DNA of 61,881 bases. Source: an uncultured Prevotella sp. (GTDB lineage Bacteria; Bacteroidota; Bacteroidia; Bacteroidales; Bacteroidaceae). The notes beneath the pieces are model-generated. The model had not been told where the DNA came from and did no database searches. It saw only the letters and a list, made by a program, of their open reading frames with translations. Position numbers and translations under genes: made by a program. Below, piece after piece: positions 7,940 to 16,449 of this stretch; position 1 is the first letter of the stretch, and each line of letters opens with the position of its first letter. The DNA lies in contig USHW01000009.1 in NCBI GenBank assembly GCA_900554545.1, positions 1-61,881 on the forward strand. Direction: 5' to 3'.

Positions 7940-9002
7940 ATGATAAAAACATTGCAATCTTACAGATTTATTTTTGTGCTGATGGTGTTCTTCTCACATT
8001 TCAGTTGGAACGATGTTGCGGCGTTCGACTTCGGCGGCGAATGCGGTGTGTCGTTCTTTTTCATACTGAGCGGTTTTGTATTGTCGGTAAGCGCAGCTGA
8101 AAGAAACTTGAAAAATTACCCCCGAAAAACATTTATTACAAAACAACTTGCAAAATTCTATCTCCCTGCACGTCCCTACGCTCTGTATCTTCGTAATACT
8201 TGGAATAAAGGCGACAGGCAGTACTGACATGACAAAACTTTTATTGAACATACTTCTGTTGCAAAGCTGGATACCTGACAATTCGTTCAATTTTGCATTC
8301 AACGGTGTATCATGGTTCCTGTCGGACATAATATTCTTCTATTGTATATTTCCTTGGCTGCATTCCAAAATCGCTTATTCGCCGTTTAAGCGGCTGGCAC
8401 AGTACACTTTGACAATAATATTGCTATATGCAGCATTTGTTTTAGCCGTTCCAGACAGGCTTGTTAACACGCTGGTATATGTCTTTCCACCGGCAAGATG
8501 CCTGGATTTCGCTGTTGGTGTGCTTCTTTACAGACTATACCGGGAAGACTTCACACAGTCTTTAAAACTATTCTTTGAAAACAAAGCCAAAAAGCATGCA
8601 GTTTTCTTGGCCGAAACCACAATCATATTAATCATCGTGGCGACATTCACCGCATACGGTTTCTTACCTGTAAAAATCAGGTGTGCATCCATGTTCTGGC
8701 TACCTATGTCGGCTGTTATATACCTGTCTGCTGTCACAGACAATGCCAGAGGCCCGTTGGCAAGGCTTCTGCACTGTCGCACTTTCCTTTGGTTCGGCGG
8801 TCTGTCACTCAACATATTCATGTCACATTTGCTTGTAATATATGCAGGAAACATTATGTCCTCACATTATACGATCAACCTTGGATACATAATAACAGCT
8901 TTGACAGAAATCTGCTTGACCATATTTATAGCATTTGTCTTAAAGAAATATTTTACAGATAAAATATACTCTGCATTAAAAAAACACGTTATAAAATCAT
9001 GA
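7940..9002 (+). pseudogene. Acyltransferase 3 (OafA-like), frameshifted
   Basis: Two overlapping frames form one membrane acyltransferase. The first (ATG 7940) gives MIKTLQSYRFIFVLMVFFSHF, GVSFFFILSGFVLS and AKFY, the classic start of acyltransferase-3 proteins, then loses register and stops at 8227. The second frame continues with LCIFVILG, LLLNILLLQSWIP, FNGVSWFLSDIIFF and further helices to 9002. Removing one T at 8163 restores TAT-CCC-CTG-CAC (Tyr-Pro-Leu-His) and one frame of about 350 residues. Such enzymes O-acylate surface sugars. The gene is followed by fdtA with an ATGA overlap, so the operon is otherwise tight. A sequence error cannot be excluded; a recoding site is not apparent. 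Confidence 0.8.
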
Positions 9003-9400
9003 ATAGAATAATCGAACTGCCCAAAATCATCGACCCACGCGGCAATCTTACTGTTGCAGAACAATTAAGGAACATACCTTTCGGCATCAAACGTGTGTAT
9101 TGGGTATATGATGTACCGGGTGGAGAGAGCCGCGGAGGCCACGCCCACAAGAAATGCAAAGAGTTTATCATAGCCGTGAGTGGCAGCTTTCATGTCACAC
9201 TTGACAATGGAAAGGAGAAAACAATATACCTGCTGACCCATCCGTACCAAGGACTTCTTGTGGAGACTAATATCTGGCGAACGCTTGACGACTTCTCTTC
9301 CGGTGCCGTATGTCTCGTACTTGCATCCGAACCTTACGACGAGAACGACTACATCCGTGACTATAACGAGTTTTTGGAATACGTGAAATGTTCGAAATAA
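8999..9400 (+). CDS. fdtA: dTDP-4-keto-6-deoxyglucose 3,4-ketoisomerase (FdtA/WxcM-like)
   Basis: A 133-residue single-domain cupin. IIDPRGNLTVAEQLRNIPF, RVYWVYDVPGG and the paired histidines in GGHAHKKCKEF are the signature of sugar 3,4-ketoisomerases such as FdtA. It would turn dTDP-4-keto-6-deoxyglucose (the RfbB product) into the 3-keto isomer used by the aminotransferase FdtB. FdtA gives the galacto- and QdtA the gluco-configured 3-keto sugar; the sequence alone does not let me choose between them. The ATG overlaps the upstream stop (ATGA), and the next gene begins within its last codons, which indicates translational coupling. Confidence 0.88.
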   Translation: MNRIIELPKIIDPRGNLTVAEQLRNIPFGIKRVYWVYDVPGGESRGGHAHKKCKEFIIAVSGSFHVTLDNGKEKTIYLLTHPYQGLLVETNIWRTLDDFSSGAVCLVLASEPYDENDYIRDYNEFLEYVKCSK

Positions 9401-10329
9401 CAAGATATTCAGCCGACAAAAAGGCGGAATGGAACGACTTTATCAGCCGCTCGAAGAACGGCACTTTCTTGTTCAACCGCAACTACATGGACTACCACAG
9501 CGACCGTTTCGACGACCATTCGCTGATGTTCTACATTAAAGACAGGCTTTACGCAGTGCTCCCTGCCAACTTAAAAGACGGCACTCTATACTCACATCAG
9601 GGGCTGACCTACGGTGGACTTGTCATGGACGATTCTGTTTCCGCAAGTGATACGGTGGAACTTTTTTCTGAAATGAATAGTTGTCTGAAAACCGACGGCA
9701 TAGCAAAAGTTGTTTACAAGGCTATGCCTTGGATATATCATAATGTCCCGGCAGAGGAAGACATTTATGCCATATTCAGAACATGTAACGCCAAACTCAT
9801 TGCCCGTGAGATTTCATCGACAATAATCATGGACAACAAAATAAAGTGGCACCGCGACCGCAGATATGGAATAAACAAAGCACACAACAACGGTGTCACG
9901 GTAAGCAGGAGCAATGACCTTGCCGCTTTCTGGCAAATCCTTACTTCAAACCTTGGGAATAAATATGGCGTTAAGCCTGTTCATACACTGGAAGAAATGC
10001 AACTTTTACAGTCACGCTTCCCTGACAATATAGTACTTTATGTGGCAAAGAAAGACAATGAAGTGCTTGGCGGAACATTGCTTTATATCACATCGCAAGT
10101 AATACATGCCCAATATATCTCGGCAAGTCCCGAAGGCAAACGGTTAAGAGTGATTGATGCCATTTACGATGTAATTCTCAACCACGACTATTCATGCTTT
10201 CACAAATACTTTGATTTCGGTAAATCCACCGAGCAAAACGGCCAGTATCTTAACGAGAGCCTTATATATCAGAAGGAGGGGTTCGGCGGCAGAGGCGTGT
10301 GTTACGACACTTACGAATGGACATTATGA
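9388..10329 (+). CDS. FemAB-like GNAT acyltransferase
   Basis: A 313-residue soluble protein with no signal. The start FEITRYSADKKAEWNDFISRSKNGTFLFNRNYMDYHSDRF and the C-terminal half containing WHRDRRYGINKA, VLGGTLLYI and FDFGKSTEQNG fit the FemAB-like GNAT fold found in polysaccharide loci. It overlaps fdtA by 13 bases and fdtB by ATGA. In described Fuc3NAc/Qui3NAc loci the third gene (fdtC/qdtC) is a hexapeptide acetyltransferase; here this protein occupies the same place and may acylate the 3-amino group. That role is inferred from position only. Confidence 0.75.
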   Translation: MFEITRYSADKKAEWNDFISRSKNGTFLFNRNYMDYHSDRFDDHSLMFYIKDRLYAVLPANLKDGTLYSHQGLTYGGLVMDDSVSASDTVELFSEMNSCLKTDGIAKVVYKAMPWIYHNVPAEEDIYAIFRTCNAKLIAREISSTIIMDNKIKWHRDRRYGINKAHNNGVTVSRSNDLAAFWQILTSNLGNKYGVKPVHTLEEMQLLQSRFPDNIVLYVAKKDNEVLGGTLLYITSQVIHAQYISASPEGKRLRVIDAIYDVILNHDYSCFHKYFDFGKSTEQNGQYLNESLIYQKEGFGGRGVCYDTYEWTL

Positions 10330-11426
10330 TAAAATATCTTGAACTGGGCAAGGTTACGGCCATGCACGGAACTGAAATCAGCGAGGCGGTAAGCCGCGTC
10401 GTCAACGGCGGATGGTACTTGCAAGGCGAGGAAACGAGGCTTTTCGAGCAGGAATATGCCGCTTACACCGGCACGAGACACTGCATCGGATGCGGCAACG
10501 GGCTTGATGCGCTCACACTGATTTTGAGGGCTTACATCGAGATGGGCGTGATGCAAAAGGGCGACGAGGTGATAGTTCCGGCCAATACGTACATCGCCAG
10601 CATACTGGCTATCAGCGAAAACGGGCTGAAACCGGTATTGGTTGAGCCGCGCATCGACACCTTCCAGATTGACGACAGCCTCATAGAACAGGCCATAACG
10701 CCGCGGACAAAGGCAGTGATGCTTGTCCACTTGTACGGCCGTTGCGCATATACCGAAAGGCTTGCGGACATCTGCAAGCGGCACAACCTGAAGCTGATAG
10801 AAGATAACGCGCAAGCACACGGATGCACGTTCGGAAGCAGGCGCACCGGCAGCCTTGGCGACGCGGCAGGACACAGCTTCTATCCGGGCAAGAACCTCGG
10901 CGCACTCGGCGATGCCGGAGCCGTCACGACTGACGACGACGAGCTTGCCTCAACAGTGCGCGCCCTCGGCAATTACGGCTCAAGCCGCAAGTACGTGTTC
11001 GACATGAAAGGACGAAACAGCCGCATTGACGAGCTTCAAGCCGCCGTGCTTCGCATCAAGCTGAAGTACCTTGACGAAGACAACGCCACGCGCCGGGCCA
11101 TCGCCAAGCGTTACATCAGCGAAATACACAACCCGGAACTACGCCTGCCAGGCAGCGACTTCTGCGCCAACAGCGTACACCACATATTCCCCGTGCTTTG
11201 CAAAAGGCGCGACGAGCTGCAACGCTACTTGACCGGCAGCGGCGTGCAGACCATCATCCACTACCCCATTCCGCCCCACCGGCAGCTGTGCTATGCAGAA
11301 CTCGGCGGCCTGAAGCTGCCCGTAACGGAACGCATACACCGCGAAGAGCTTAGCATTCCGCTAAACCAGACAATGCCCAAAGAAGACGTTGACAAAGTAA
11401 TACAGCTGCTAAACGATTTCAACTGA
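10326..11426 (+). CDS. fdtB: dTDP-3-keto-6-deoxyhexose aminotransferase (DegT/DnrJ/EryC1 family)
   Basis: A 366-residue PLP enzyme of the sugar aminotransferase family. GCGNGLDALTLILRAY, DEVIVPANTYIASILAI, VHLYGRC, LIEDNAQAHG and SFYPGKNLGALGDAGA are present; the PLP lysine is Lys189 in the last motif. The phrase GNGLDAL with SFYPGKNLG is usual in FdtB/QdtB-type 3-aminotransferases. With RfbB and FdtA it would yield dTDP-3-amino-3,6-dideoxyhexose for surface glycan. The ATG at 10326 overlaps the previous stop and is preferred to the in-frame start at 10299. Confidence 0.9.
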   Translation: MIKYLELGKVTAMHGTEISEAVSRVVNGGWYLQGEETRLFEQEYAAYTGTRHCIGCGNGLDALTLILRAYIEMGVMQKGDEVIVPANTYIASILAISENGLKPVLVEPRIDTFQIDDSLIEQAITPRTKAVMLVHLYGRCAYTERLADICKRHNLKLIEDNAQAHGCTFGSRRTGSLGDAAGHSFYPGKNLGALGDAGAVTTDDDELASTVRALGNYGSSRKYVFDMKGRNSRIDELQAAVLRIKLKYLDEDNATRRAIAKRYISEIHNPELRLPGSDFCANSVHHIFPVLCKRRDELQRYLTGSGVQTIIHYPIPPHRQLCYAELGGLKLPVTERIHREELSIPLNQTMPKEDVDKVIQLLNDFN

Positions 11427-11578
11427 CGGCTTATTAGCAGGTCAATAGCATCATTTGCCATCCTCATTAAAGCCTGTCGGCTGAACAGGACGAATGTGGC
11501 TGATGGGACAAATGCGTGCTGACAGACAAAGCATATCAATCTCCCTCTCCTCGGGAGGGCTGGGGTGAGTATCGCTTA

Positions 11579-11684
11579 AAATTGAGAATGGAGAGTTGAG
11601 AGTGGAGAATTATGATTACTTTTAAGGCTGTCTGCCAACAAAGCAAATCATAATTCTCCACTCTCAACTCTCCATTCTCAATTT
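11579..11684. repeat. Perfect 39-bp inverted repeat, array G (GAGAGTT words)
   Basis: Left arm 11579-11617 is built of 7-base words (GAGAATG, GAGAGTT, GAGAGTG, GAGAATT) and ends in ATGATT. Right arm 11646-11684 is its exact complement, with 28 bases between. It sits after fdtB at a convergent junction and abuts stack 3. Just before it, at 11541-11568, is a C-rich word similar to the one in array J. Nothing else is seen from 11427 to 11578. Confidence 0.9.
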
Positions 11685-11697
11685 AATACATGGCTAA

Positions 11698-11793
11698 TTG
11701 CAATGTAAAAGGCCATCAATTGGAATGCAAAAGGCCGTCTTTTACAAGCCAAAAGACGGCCTTTTATAATATGCCTGATTATCAACCACTTAC
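11698..11793. repeat. Palindromic stack 3, motif on the right
   Basis: Units AAAAGGCCATC, AAAAGGCCGTCTTTT and AAAAGACGGCCTTTT; the last two form a 15-bp perfect stem with a short loop. The motif CTGATTATCAACCACTTAC follows at 11775-11793. It lies between the convergent fdtB and LRR genes. Confidence 0.85.
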
Positions 11794-11838
11794 AGGCCAC
11801 CAACAAGTCTTATGCCATACGGCCATCAGACAAGCCGG

Positions 11839-13308
11839 TTATTTCACCAGTTCCTTGCGCGTAGAGCCGTCACTGAAGCGCACTATGTTCACTCCACGCA
11901 CGGGCTTTTCAATCCTTCGGCCGTCAAGAGTATATCTTGCCGTCTCCTCAACGGTACCGAGTCCTGCGTCAACCGAACCGATGCCGGAAGGCGTCATCTC
12001 CTTAATGCTGTTGCCGGTCTGCAATGCAAACCACATGAAACCGCACCCCTTGTCAGCCTTGTATGCCTCAAGCGTTCCCTCGGGAACCCAAAGCGTACAG
12101 CCGTCGGCTCCCCCGTAGAACGACACGGAACCGTTTGACTGCGGCACTTCTGTGGCGTAGATGTACACGTCAAGCAGATTCCTGCAGTTTATGAAACACT
12201 GGTGAGTAAGCATCTTCAGCGTGCTCGGCAGCGAAAGATATGTCAGACCGGTGAAGCTTCCGAAGGCAAAGTCGTATATGTCGGTCACACCTTCGGGCAC
12301 GATAAGCCTCTCAATCTTGCTGCACAGCGAGCAAGCGTAGTTGTTTACGCCCGTTATTCCTTCGGGCAAAGTAACCTCGCCCGACAGTCCGGGAGCACCG
12401 AGGAGAAGTATGCGTGGGTCGTCCTTATTTACGAGAAAACTCTCATCAACCACCAGATAGTGAGGATTGGCGTCGGCTACGGTGAACCTCACCAAGTTTT
12501 CCGCACCCGAAAAGTCAGACTGCCCGACTTCTGTCAGTGTAGAGGGGATGCCCACTCCCTCGACCTGCGAACCGCTGAAAGCGTTTGTTGAAATGCTTGT
12601 CACGCCCTCGGGAATATTCAAAAAGCCTGTGACTCCTCCCGGAACAAGGTACAGTTCGTCACCCTTGACGAGTGCTCCGTCGGCCGACGAAAACAAAGTG
12701 TTGCCCTCTTCCACCTCGTAAGCCGTAATCTTGTCGCATCCGAGGAAAGCCGACGGATAAGCGTCGGTAAGGTTCGACGGTATCACAAACGTGCCTTCAG
12801 CCGCCGCAGAGAGTACGCAAAGCACACTCTTGTCCTTGTTGTACAGCGCGCATCCTTCCGCGGTGAAGTTCGGATTGTCCTCCGATATTATTATTTCGGT
12901 AAAGTTGCTGTTATAGGCAAGCCCCCTGCTTTGATACTCCTTCAGGTTGTCGGGCAGCACAATGGTCTTCAGCGCGGCGCAGTTTGCAAGCTCGTTAATT
13001 CCTATGGCGTCAACAAGGTCAGAGCCATAGTCGTCCAACGTTATTACCGTAGCCCCCGAAAGGTCAAGCTTCTCACACACGCCCGTAGTGTTGCCGTCGC
13101 CGTCATAACCGCACATCGCGCGTATTATGGGCATGTCCTCATAATTAACCGTACCCGTTACGGTCAGTTCCTTCACTGTGGAAAGTTCCTCTTCAGTGAG
13201 CAAATCGCACAGTGTGCCGGGCCTCTCAACGTTGACTGTCTTGGTCTGTGCGGCTGCAAAAACCGTACACGAGAGTACGGATAACACAAAAAAAGTAAAT
13301 CTTTTCAT
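11839..13308 (-). CDS. BspA-like leucine-rich repeat protein with type IX-like C-terminus
   Basis: A 489-residue secreted protein. Residues 1-21 (MKRFTFFVLSVLSCTVFAAAQ) are a signal peptide. The middle has LRR_5/BspA repeats such as LNIPEGVTSISTNAFSGS, VTLPEGITGVNNYACSLC and LSLPSTLKMLTHQCFINC. The last 30 residues (YTLDGRRIEKPVRGVNIVR then a basic end) match the short C-terminal domains of type IX secretion substrates in Prevotella; porQ at 32176 is a component of that system. BspA proteins act as adhesins in oral species. An ATG further upstream is in frame, but the one at 13308 directly begins the signal peptide. Probably expressed under or near the regulator at 13454. Confidence 0.88.
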   Translation of the reverse strand: MKRFTFFVLSVLSCTVFAAAQTKTVNVERPGTLCDLLTEEELSTVKELTVTGTVNYEDMPIIRAMCGYDGDGNTTGVCEKLDLSGATVITLDDYGSDLVDAIGINELANCAALKTIVLPDNLKEYQSRGLAYNSNFTEIIISEDNPNFTAEGCALYNKDKSVLCVLSAAAEGTFVIPSNLTDAYPSAFLGCDKITAYEVEEGNTLFSSADGALVKGDELYLVPGGVTGFLNIPEGVTSISTNAFSGSQVEGVGIPSTLTEVGQSDFSGAENLVRFTVADANPHYLVVDESFLVNKDDPRILLLGAPGLSGEVTLPEGITGVNNYACSLCSKIERLIVPEGVTDIYDFAFGSFTGLTYLSLPSTLKMLTHQCFINCRNLLDVYIYATEVPQSNGSVSFYGGADGCTLWVPEGTLEAYKADKGCGFMWFALQTGNSIKEMTPSGIGSVDAGLGTVEETARYTLDGRRIEKPVRGVNIVRFSDGSTRKELVK

Positions 13309-13453
13309 AACAACTTGGTTTTTAAATGTTTTGTTTCTTTTTGCCACTTTCTCGGCGGAAAGTGCTGCAAAATAAAACATTTTCAGTCAGAAAGCAAGTA
13401 TTTGGCACTACGGCAATACTACTGCAAACATCAAAAAACCACGCCGGAGGATG

Positions 13454-15094
13454 TCAGACAAGGGATTTCAGGTATTTTGTTATGTCTTCACCGGCGCCAA
13501 GCTCAAGTTTCTTGCGCAGCCTGTTGCGCGACGACTCCACGCTTCTCACCTCGCGGCAGGTCAACGAGGCTATTTCCTTCGTTGACATGTTGAGGTACAG
13601 ATACGTACACAGGCGCAAATCGTTACTGCTCAAATTAGGGTGTGCCGACGACAGTTTGCTGACAAAATGGGGATGTACTTTCTCGAAGAACACGCGGAAC
13701 TCCTCGCTCACCTGCGCCGTACTGAAGTGGCGCAAGCCGCGGATGATGTCCGAGAAGCCGCGTTCGGCAGCGTCGGCGTCGCCTGCTTTCACCTCGTCGC
13801 GTACACTTTGCAGTTCCTCTTCCAGCTTCCTGTGATACTCGTTAACAGATATCAGCTCCATGCTGTATGACGTAAGCTGGCGGTTCTTGTGGTCTATTTC
13901 AAGTGAAAGTTCGCGCTGTTGGCGTTCGTGTTCTTCATGTTCGTAACGCAACAGACGCCTTCGCTGCTCGTCGATAAGGGCGTTTTTCCGGCGGTCGTTC
14001 CTCATCCGCCTGAACAGAAGGGCGAGCATAAGCAATAAAAGCACGGCAAAGGCCACGCTTCCATACAGCATATAGCCGCGCATCCGCACGTTCTGGCTCA
14101 ATATGCTGTTGCTCTGTTTGAGGCGTTCGGCATCATATTCAACAAGAAGTTCCTGCAAGTAAGCCTCGTCCTTACCGTTTTCCACAGAGTCGGCAAGCTG
14201 TTCGTGTATCAGGATGTCACGCAGTCCGGCGAGCGAGTCGCCAGCTATGAAGTTTATTTCGGCCAGCTGCCTGTACGAGTTCACCCTCACGGGGAGCGGC
14301 ATCCCGTCAAGTGCCGGGTATATGTCTTTCTCCATCCTCGCCACCTCCCGGTGCTTGCCGAGTATTGTCTTCACAAGAGCCATGTTAAGCCTGGCCTGGA
14401 GTTTCTCCGGCGTGTCGGCCTTTCCTCCGGCTATCCTCACGGCTTCGGCGAGCATGCGCTCCGCCTCATGATAGCGGCCTTGGCGGAAATAAGCCTCGGC
14501 CATGTTGGTATATATCGGCGCAACGGCCTGCATGTCATGTTTCGGAGCATAGTCAAGGGCACGCCGCATGTAACCGAAAGCCGCTTCATAGTCGGCCTGT
14601 TCCAACGCCACAAGCCCCTTGTTGTTGTATATGTTACGCATCCCGGCCGAGTCGCCGGACTCTTTGCAGAGTCCAAGCGACATGTCGAGCAGTCCCGACG
14701 CTGACTCGAACTCGCGCGACGAGTAATAAATGGCGAAAAGGTTGTTGTACAACCGGCCTAACTGCGGCTTGTCGCCAAGCCGTTTCGCTATGTCTACAGC
14801 GGCCTTGTAACTGTTCATCGCCGCGGCCTTGTTGCCTAATATCACATTGCTGCGGCCGCTGTACGTATAGGCGTTCATCAGCAGTACGGAGTCACTGTGC
14901 GCAAGATTTGAGTACGGCGACTCAAGAACGTCAACGAGCCTGTTGAAGCATATAAGGGCCTCGGCCGTCTTCTTGCCGTCGAACATGGCCTTTGCCTCAC
15001 GGTACATGCCGTCCCACTTGCCGGCGGAAAGCACTGGCAATGGCGCCGATAAGGCAACGGACACAATTAAAAGGACGGTCTTCAGAATATTCAT
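13454..15094 (-). CDS. TPR-containing LuxR/HTH-type regulator with membrane segment
   Basis: A 546-residue protein. It has an N-terminal signal or anchor (MNILKTVLLIVSVALSAPLP), then about six TPR-like repeats (for example ARLYNNLFAIYYSSREFESA, YEAAFGYMRRALDYAPKHD, AEAYFRQGRYHEAERMLAEA), a transmembrane helix near residue 345 (VAFAVLLLLMLALLF), a coiled coil, and a C-terminal helix-turn-helix (LSSNDLRLCTYLYLNMSTKEIASL then REVRSVESSRNRLRKKL). The periplasmic sensor, membrane helix and cytoplasmic DNA-binding head are the architecture of Bacteroidota one-component regulators. A paralogue with the same plan is at 54645. The start at 15094 is preferred because the signal peptide begins there. 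Confidence 0.85.
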   Translation of the reverse strand: MNILKTVLLIVSVALSAPLPVLSAGKWDGMYREAKAMFDGKKTAEALICFNRLVDVLESPYSNLAHSDSVLLMNAYTYSGRSNVILGNKAAAMNSYKAAVDIAKRLGDKPQLGRLYNNLFAIYYSSREFESASGLLDMSLGLCKESGDSAGMRNIYNNKGLVALEQADYEAAFGYMRRALDYAPKHDMQAVAPIYTNMAEAYFRQGRYHEAERMLAEAVRIAGGKADTPEKLQARLNMALVKTILGKHREVARMEKDIYPALDGMPLPVRVNSYRQLAEINFIAGDSLAGLRDILIHEQLADSVENGKDEAYLQELLVEYDAERLKQSNSILSQNVRMRGYMLYGSVAFAVLLLLMLALLFRRMRNDRRKNALIDEQRRRLLRYEHEEHERQQRELSLEIDHKNRQLTSYSMELISVNEYHRKLEEELQSVRDEVKAGDADAAERGFSDIIRGLRHFSTAQVSEEFRVFFEKVHPHFVSKLSSAHPNLSSNDLRLCTYLYLNMSTKEIASLTCREVRSVESSRNRLRKKLELGAGEDITKYLKSLV

Positions 15095-15211
15095 AGCGGC
15101 ATGACGGCAACCGGCGAGGCGGCAGGCAAGGCGCGGATTCAAGCCAGCCTGCGGCGCTTTTCACCTTGATTACATATTGCAACGCTTGCTACCAAACGTT
15201 GTTGTATAGTG

Positions 15212-15219
15212 CAAATATA
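15212..15219 (-). promoter_or_regulatory. Possible -7 box for the TPR/LuxR gene
   Basis: TATATTTG on the minus strand, about 118 bases upstream of the ATG at 15094. No clear -33 TTG is seen. Confidence 0.45.
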
Positions 15220-15310
15220 CATAAATTTTCCGAAGAACAGGTTGCCTGAATGCAATAAACGTCAACTGAAAACCTGTCTCCATATTGCAAGCTTGGCATG
15301 TACGTATTTC

Positions 15311-15420
15311 TGAAAGGTGGCCTTTTACAATGCAAAAGGCCATCAATTGCAACGTAAAAGGCCGTCTTTTAGCTTGTAAAAGACGGCCTTTTGCAATATA
15401 TCTGATTATCAACGGGTTAC
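15311..15420. repeat. Palindromic stack 4, motif on the right
   Basis: Units AAAGGTGGCCTTTT, AAAAGGCCATC, AAAAGGCCGTCTTTT and AAAAGACGGCCTTTT, each separated by 6-8 bases; the third and fourth pair perfectly. The motif CTGATTATCAACGGGTTAC at 15402-15420 is close to the consensus. It separates the outer-membrane protein gene from the regulator, both on the minus strand. The rest of 15095-15448 holds only the promoter above. Confidence 0.85.
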
Positions 15421-15448
15421 ACACAGGCATGCAACCTGCCTGCAGGCG

Positions 15449-16213
15449 TTAAAGAATCCTGCCGCAAATGCGGAAGTTTATGACGGGATAAACGGTGATT
15501 TTGCTCAACGTCTTCATAAGTCCGCCGTCCTCGCCGTTGAAGTCTTCCTCGGTAAGCCGGTCGCCGTTACAATACAGTTTCGGTGAACCCCAGAACTGTA
15601 CGCCTGCCTCGAACATGAAGCCGATGCGCTTCTTGGGCACCGCACGGCCGAAGCCAAGTCCGACGTAGGGCTTGAACGAGGCTGTCTTTATTTCCGCGCT
15701 GATGTTTCCCTTGTCGTCAGGCGTGAGCAGATAGTCGCCCAGTTCGTAACCTATTTCCTGCCCAGGATGCGTTGCATTATAGTCGGCAATGTCTTGAAGC
15801 AGTCCGTCTTCCTTGTTGTAAGCCTTGATTATGGCCGACGAACCGAAGTAAGCACCTGCCGTGATGTGGAACGAACTGCTTTTGAACGGGAACACGTCAA
15901 ACAGCAGCTTGCCGTTGGTGAAGCCCACCTTGGCCTCAACCTCGACCATCTCGGGATATTGACCTGTAAAATCGGAAGGTATCTCTACAACGTCAAGGTC
16001 TGTGCCGAACTTGATTGACGGCATGAAAGCCACACCGGCGCGAACCTGCACATAGTTGCCGATAGGCGCCGCAACGTCAAAGCCTATACCGGGAGTTCCG
16101 GCGGTAACACCTACCGAAAGGTGGTTGAACATGTTTTTGTCTTCTTCCTGCGCGCTGACTGTCAATACGCCGCAGAGCATTGTCAATGACAATACAAGAT
16201 GTCTTAATGTCAT
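15449..16213 (-). CDS. Outer-membrane beta-barrel protein
   Basis: A 254-residue protein with a signal peptide (MTLRHLVLSLTMLCGVLTVSAQ) and alternating strands typical of small Bacteroidota barrels: HLSVGVTAGTPGIGFDVAAPIGNYVQVRAGVAF, KVGFTNGKLLFDVFPFKSSSFHITAGAYFG, FKPYVGLGFGRAVPKKRIGFMFEAGVQFWGSP, and a final strand ending in an aromatic-poor CGRIL. No enzymatic motif. Function unknown. It has its own promoter divergent from that of the methyltransferase gene. Confidence 0.8.
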   Translation of the reverse strand: MTLRHLVLSLTMLCGVLTVSAQEEDKNMFNHLSVGVTAGTPGIGFDVAAPIGNYVQVRAGVAFMPSIKFGTDLDVVEIPSDFTGQYPEMVEVEAKVGFTNGKLLFDVFPFKSSSFHITAGAYFGSSAIIKAYNKEDGLLQDIADYNATHPGQEIGYELGDYLLTPDDKGNISAEIKTASFKPYVGLGFGRAVPKKRIGFMFEAGVQFWGSPKLYCNGDRLTEEDFNGEDGGLMKTLSKITVYPVINFRICGRIL

Positions 16214-16332
16214 GATGTGATTGTTGTTTTGTTAATAATATTATTGTTTCTGATTTCCCGACAATGCTAAATAATGTAAACAAAAAGGCTACATTATTGT
16301 CCAAAACGGACGATTTGATGCCTATTTTTCTG

Positions 16333-16359
16333 CAAAGTTAAGCCAACATTGTTAATCAA
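16333..16359 (-). promoter_or_regulatory. Promoter of the barrel protein gene
   Basis: On the minus strand the -33 TTG is at 16359-16357 and the -7 TAACTTTG at 16340-16333, 19 bases from start to start. This leaves a leader of about 115 bases. Confidence 0.65.
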
Positions 16360-16414
16360 CCAACATTTTGTATAAAAACTTTAAAATAATTATTAACTTT
16401 GCACTTGATTGCGT

Positions 16415-16422
16415 TACCTTTG
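16415..16422 (+). promoter_or_regulatory. -7 box upstream of the rRNA methyltransferase gene
   Basis: TACCTTTG lies 28 bases before the ATG at 16450. A second box-like word, TAACTTTG, is at 16394-16401. Confidence 0.6.
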
Positions 16423-16449
16423 TAAACCAAGTATTTACACATACGCTTA

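Noticed and set aside
8148..8227. Programmed frameshift in the acyltransferase
   Set aside because: The overlap has no slippery heptamer or pseudoknot that I can see, and the family is normally a single frame.
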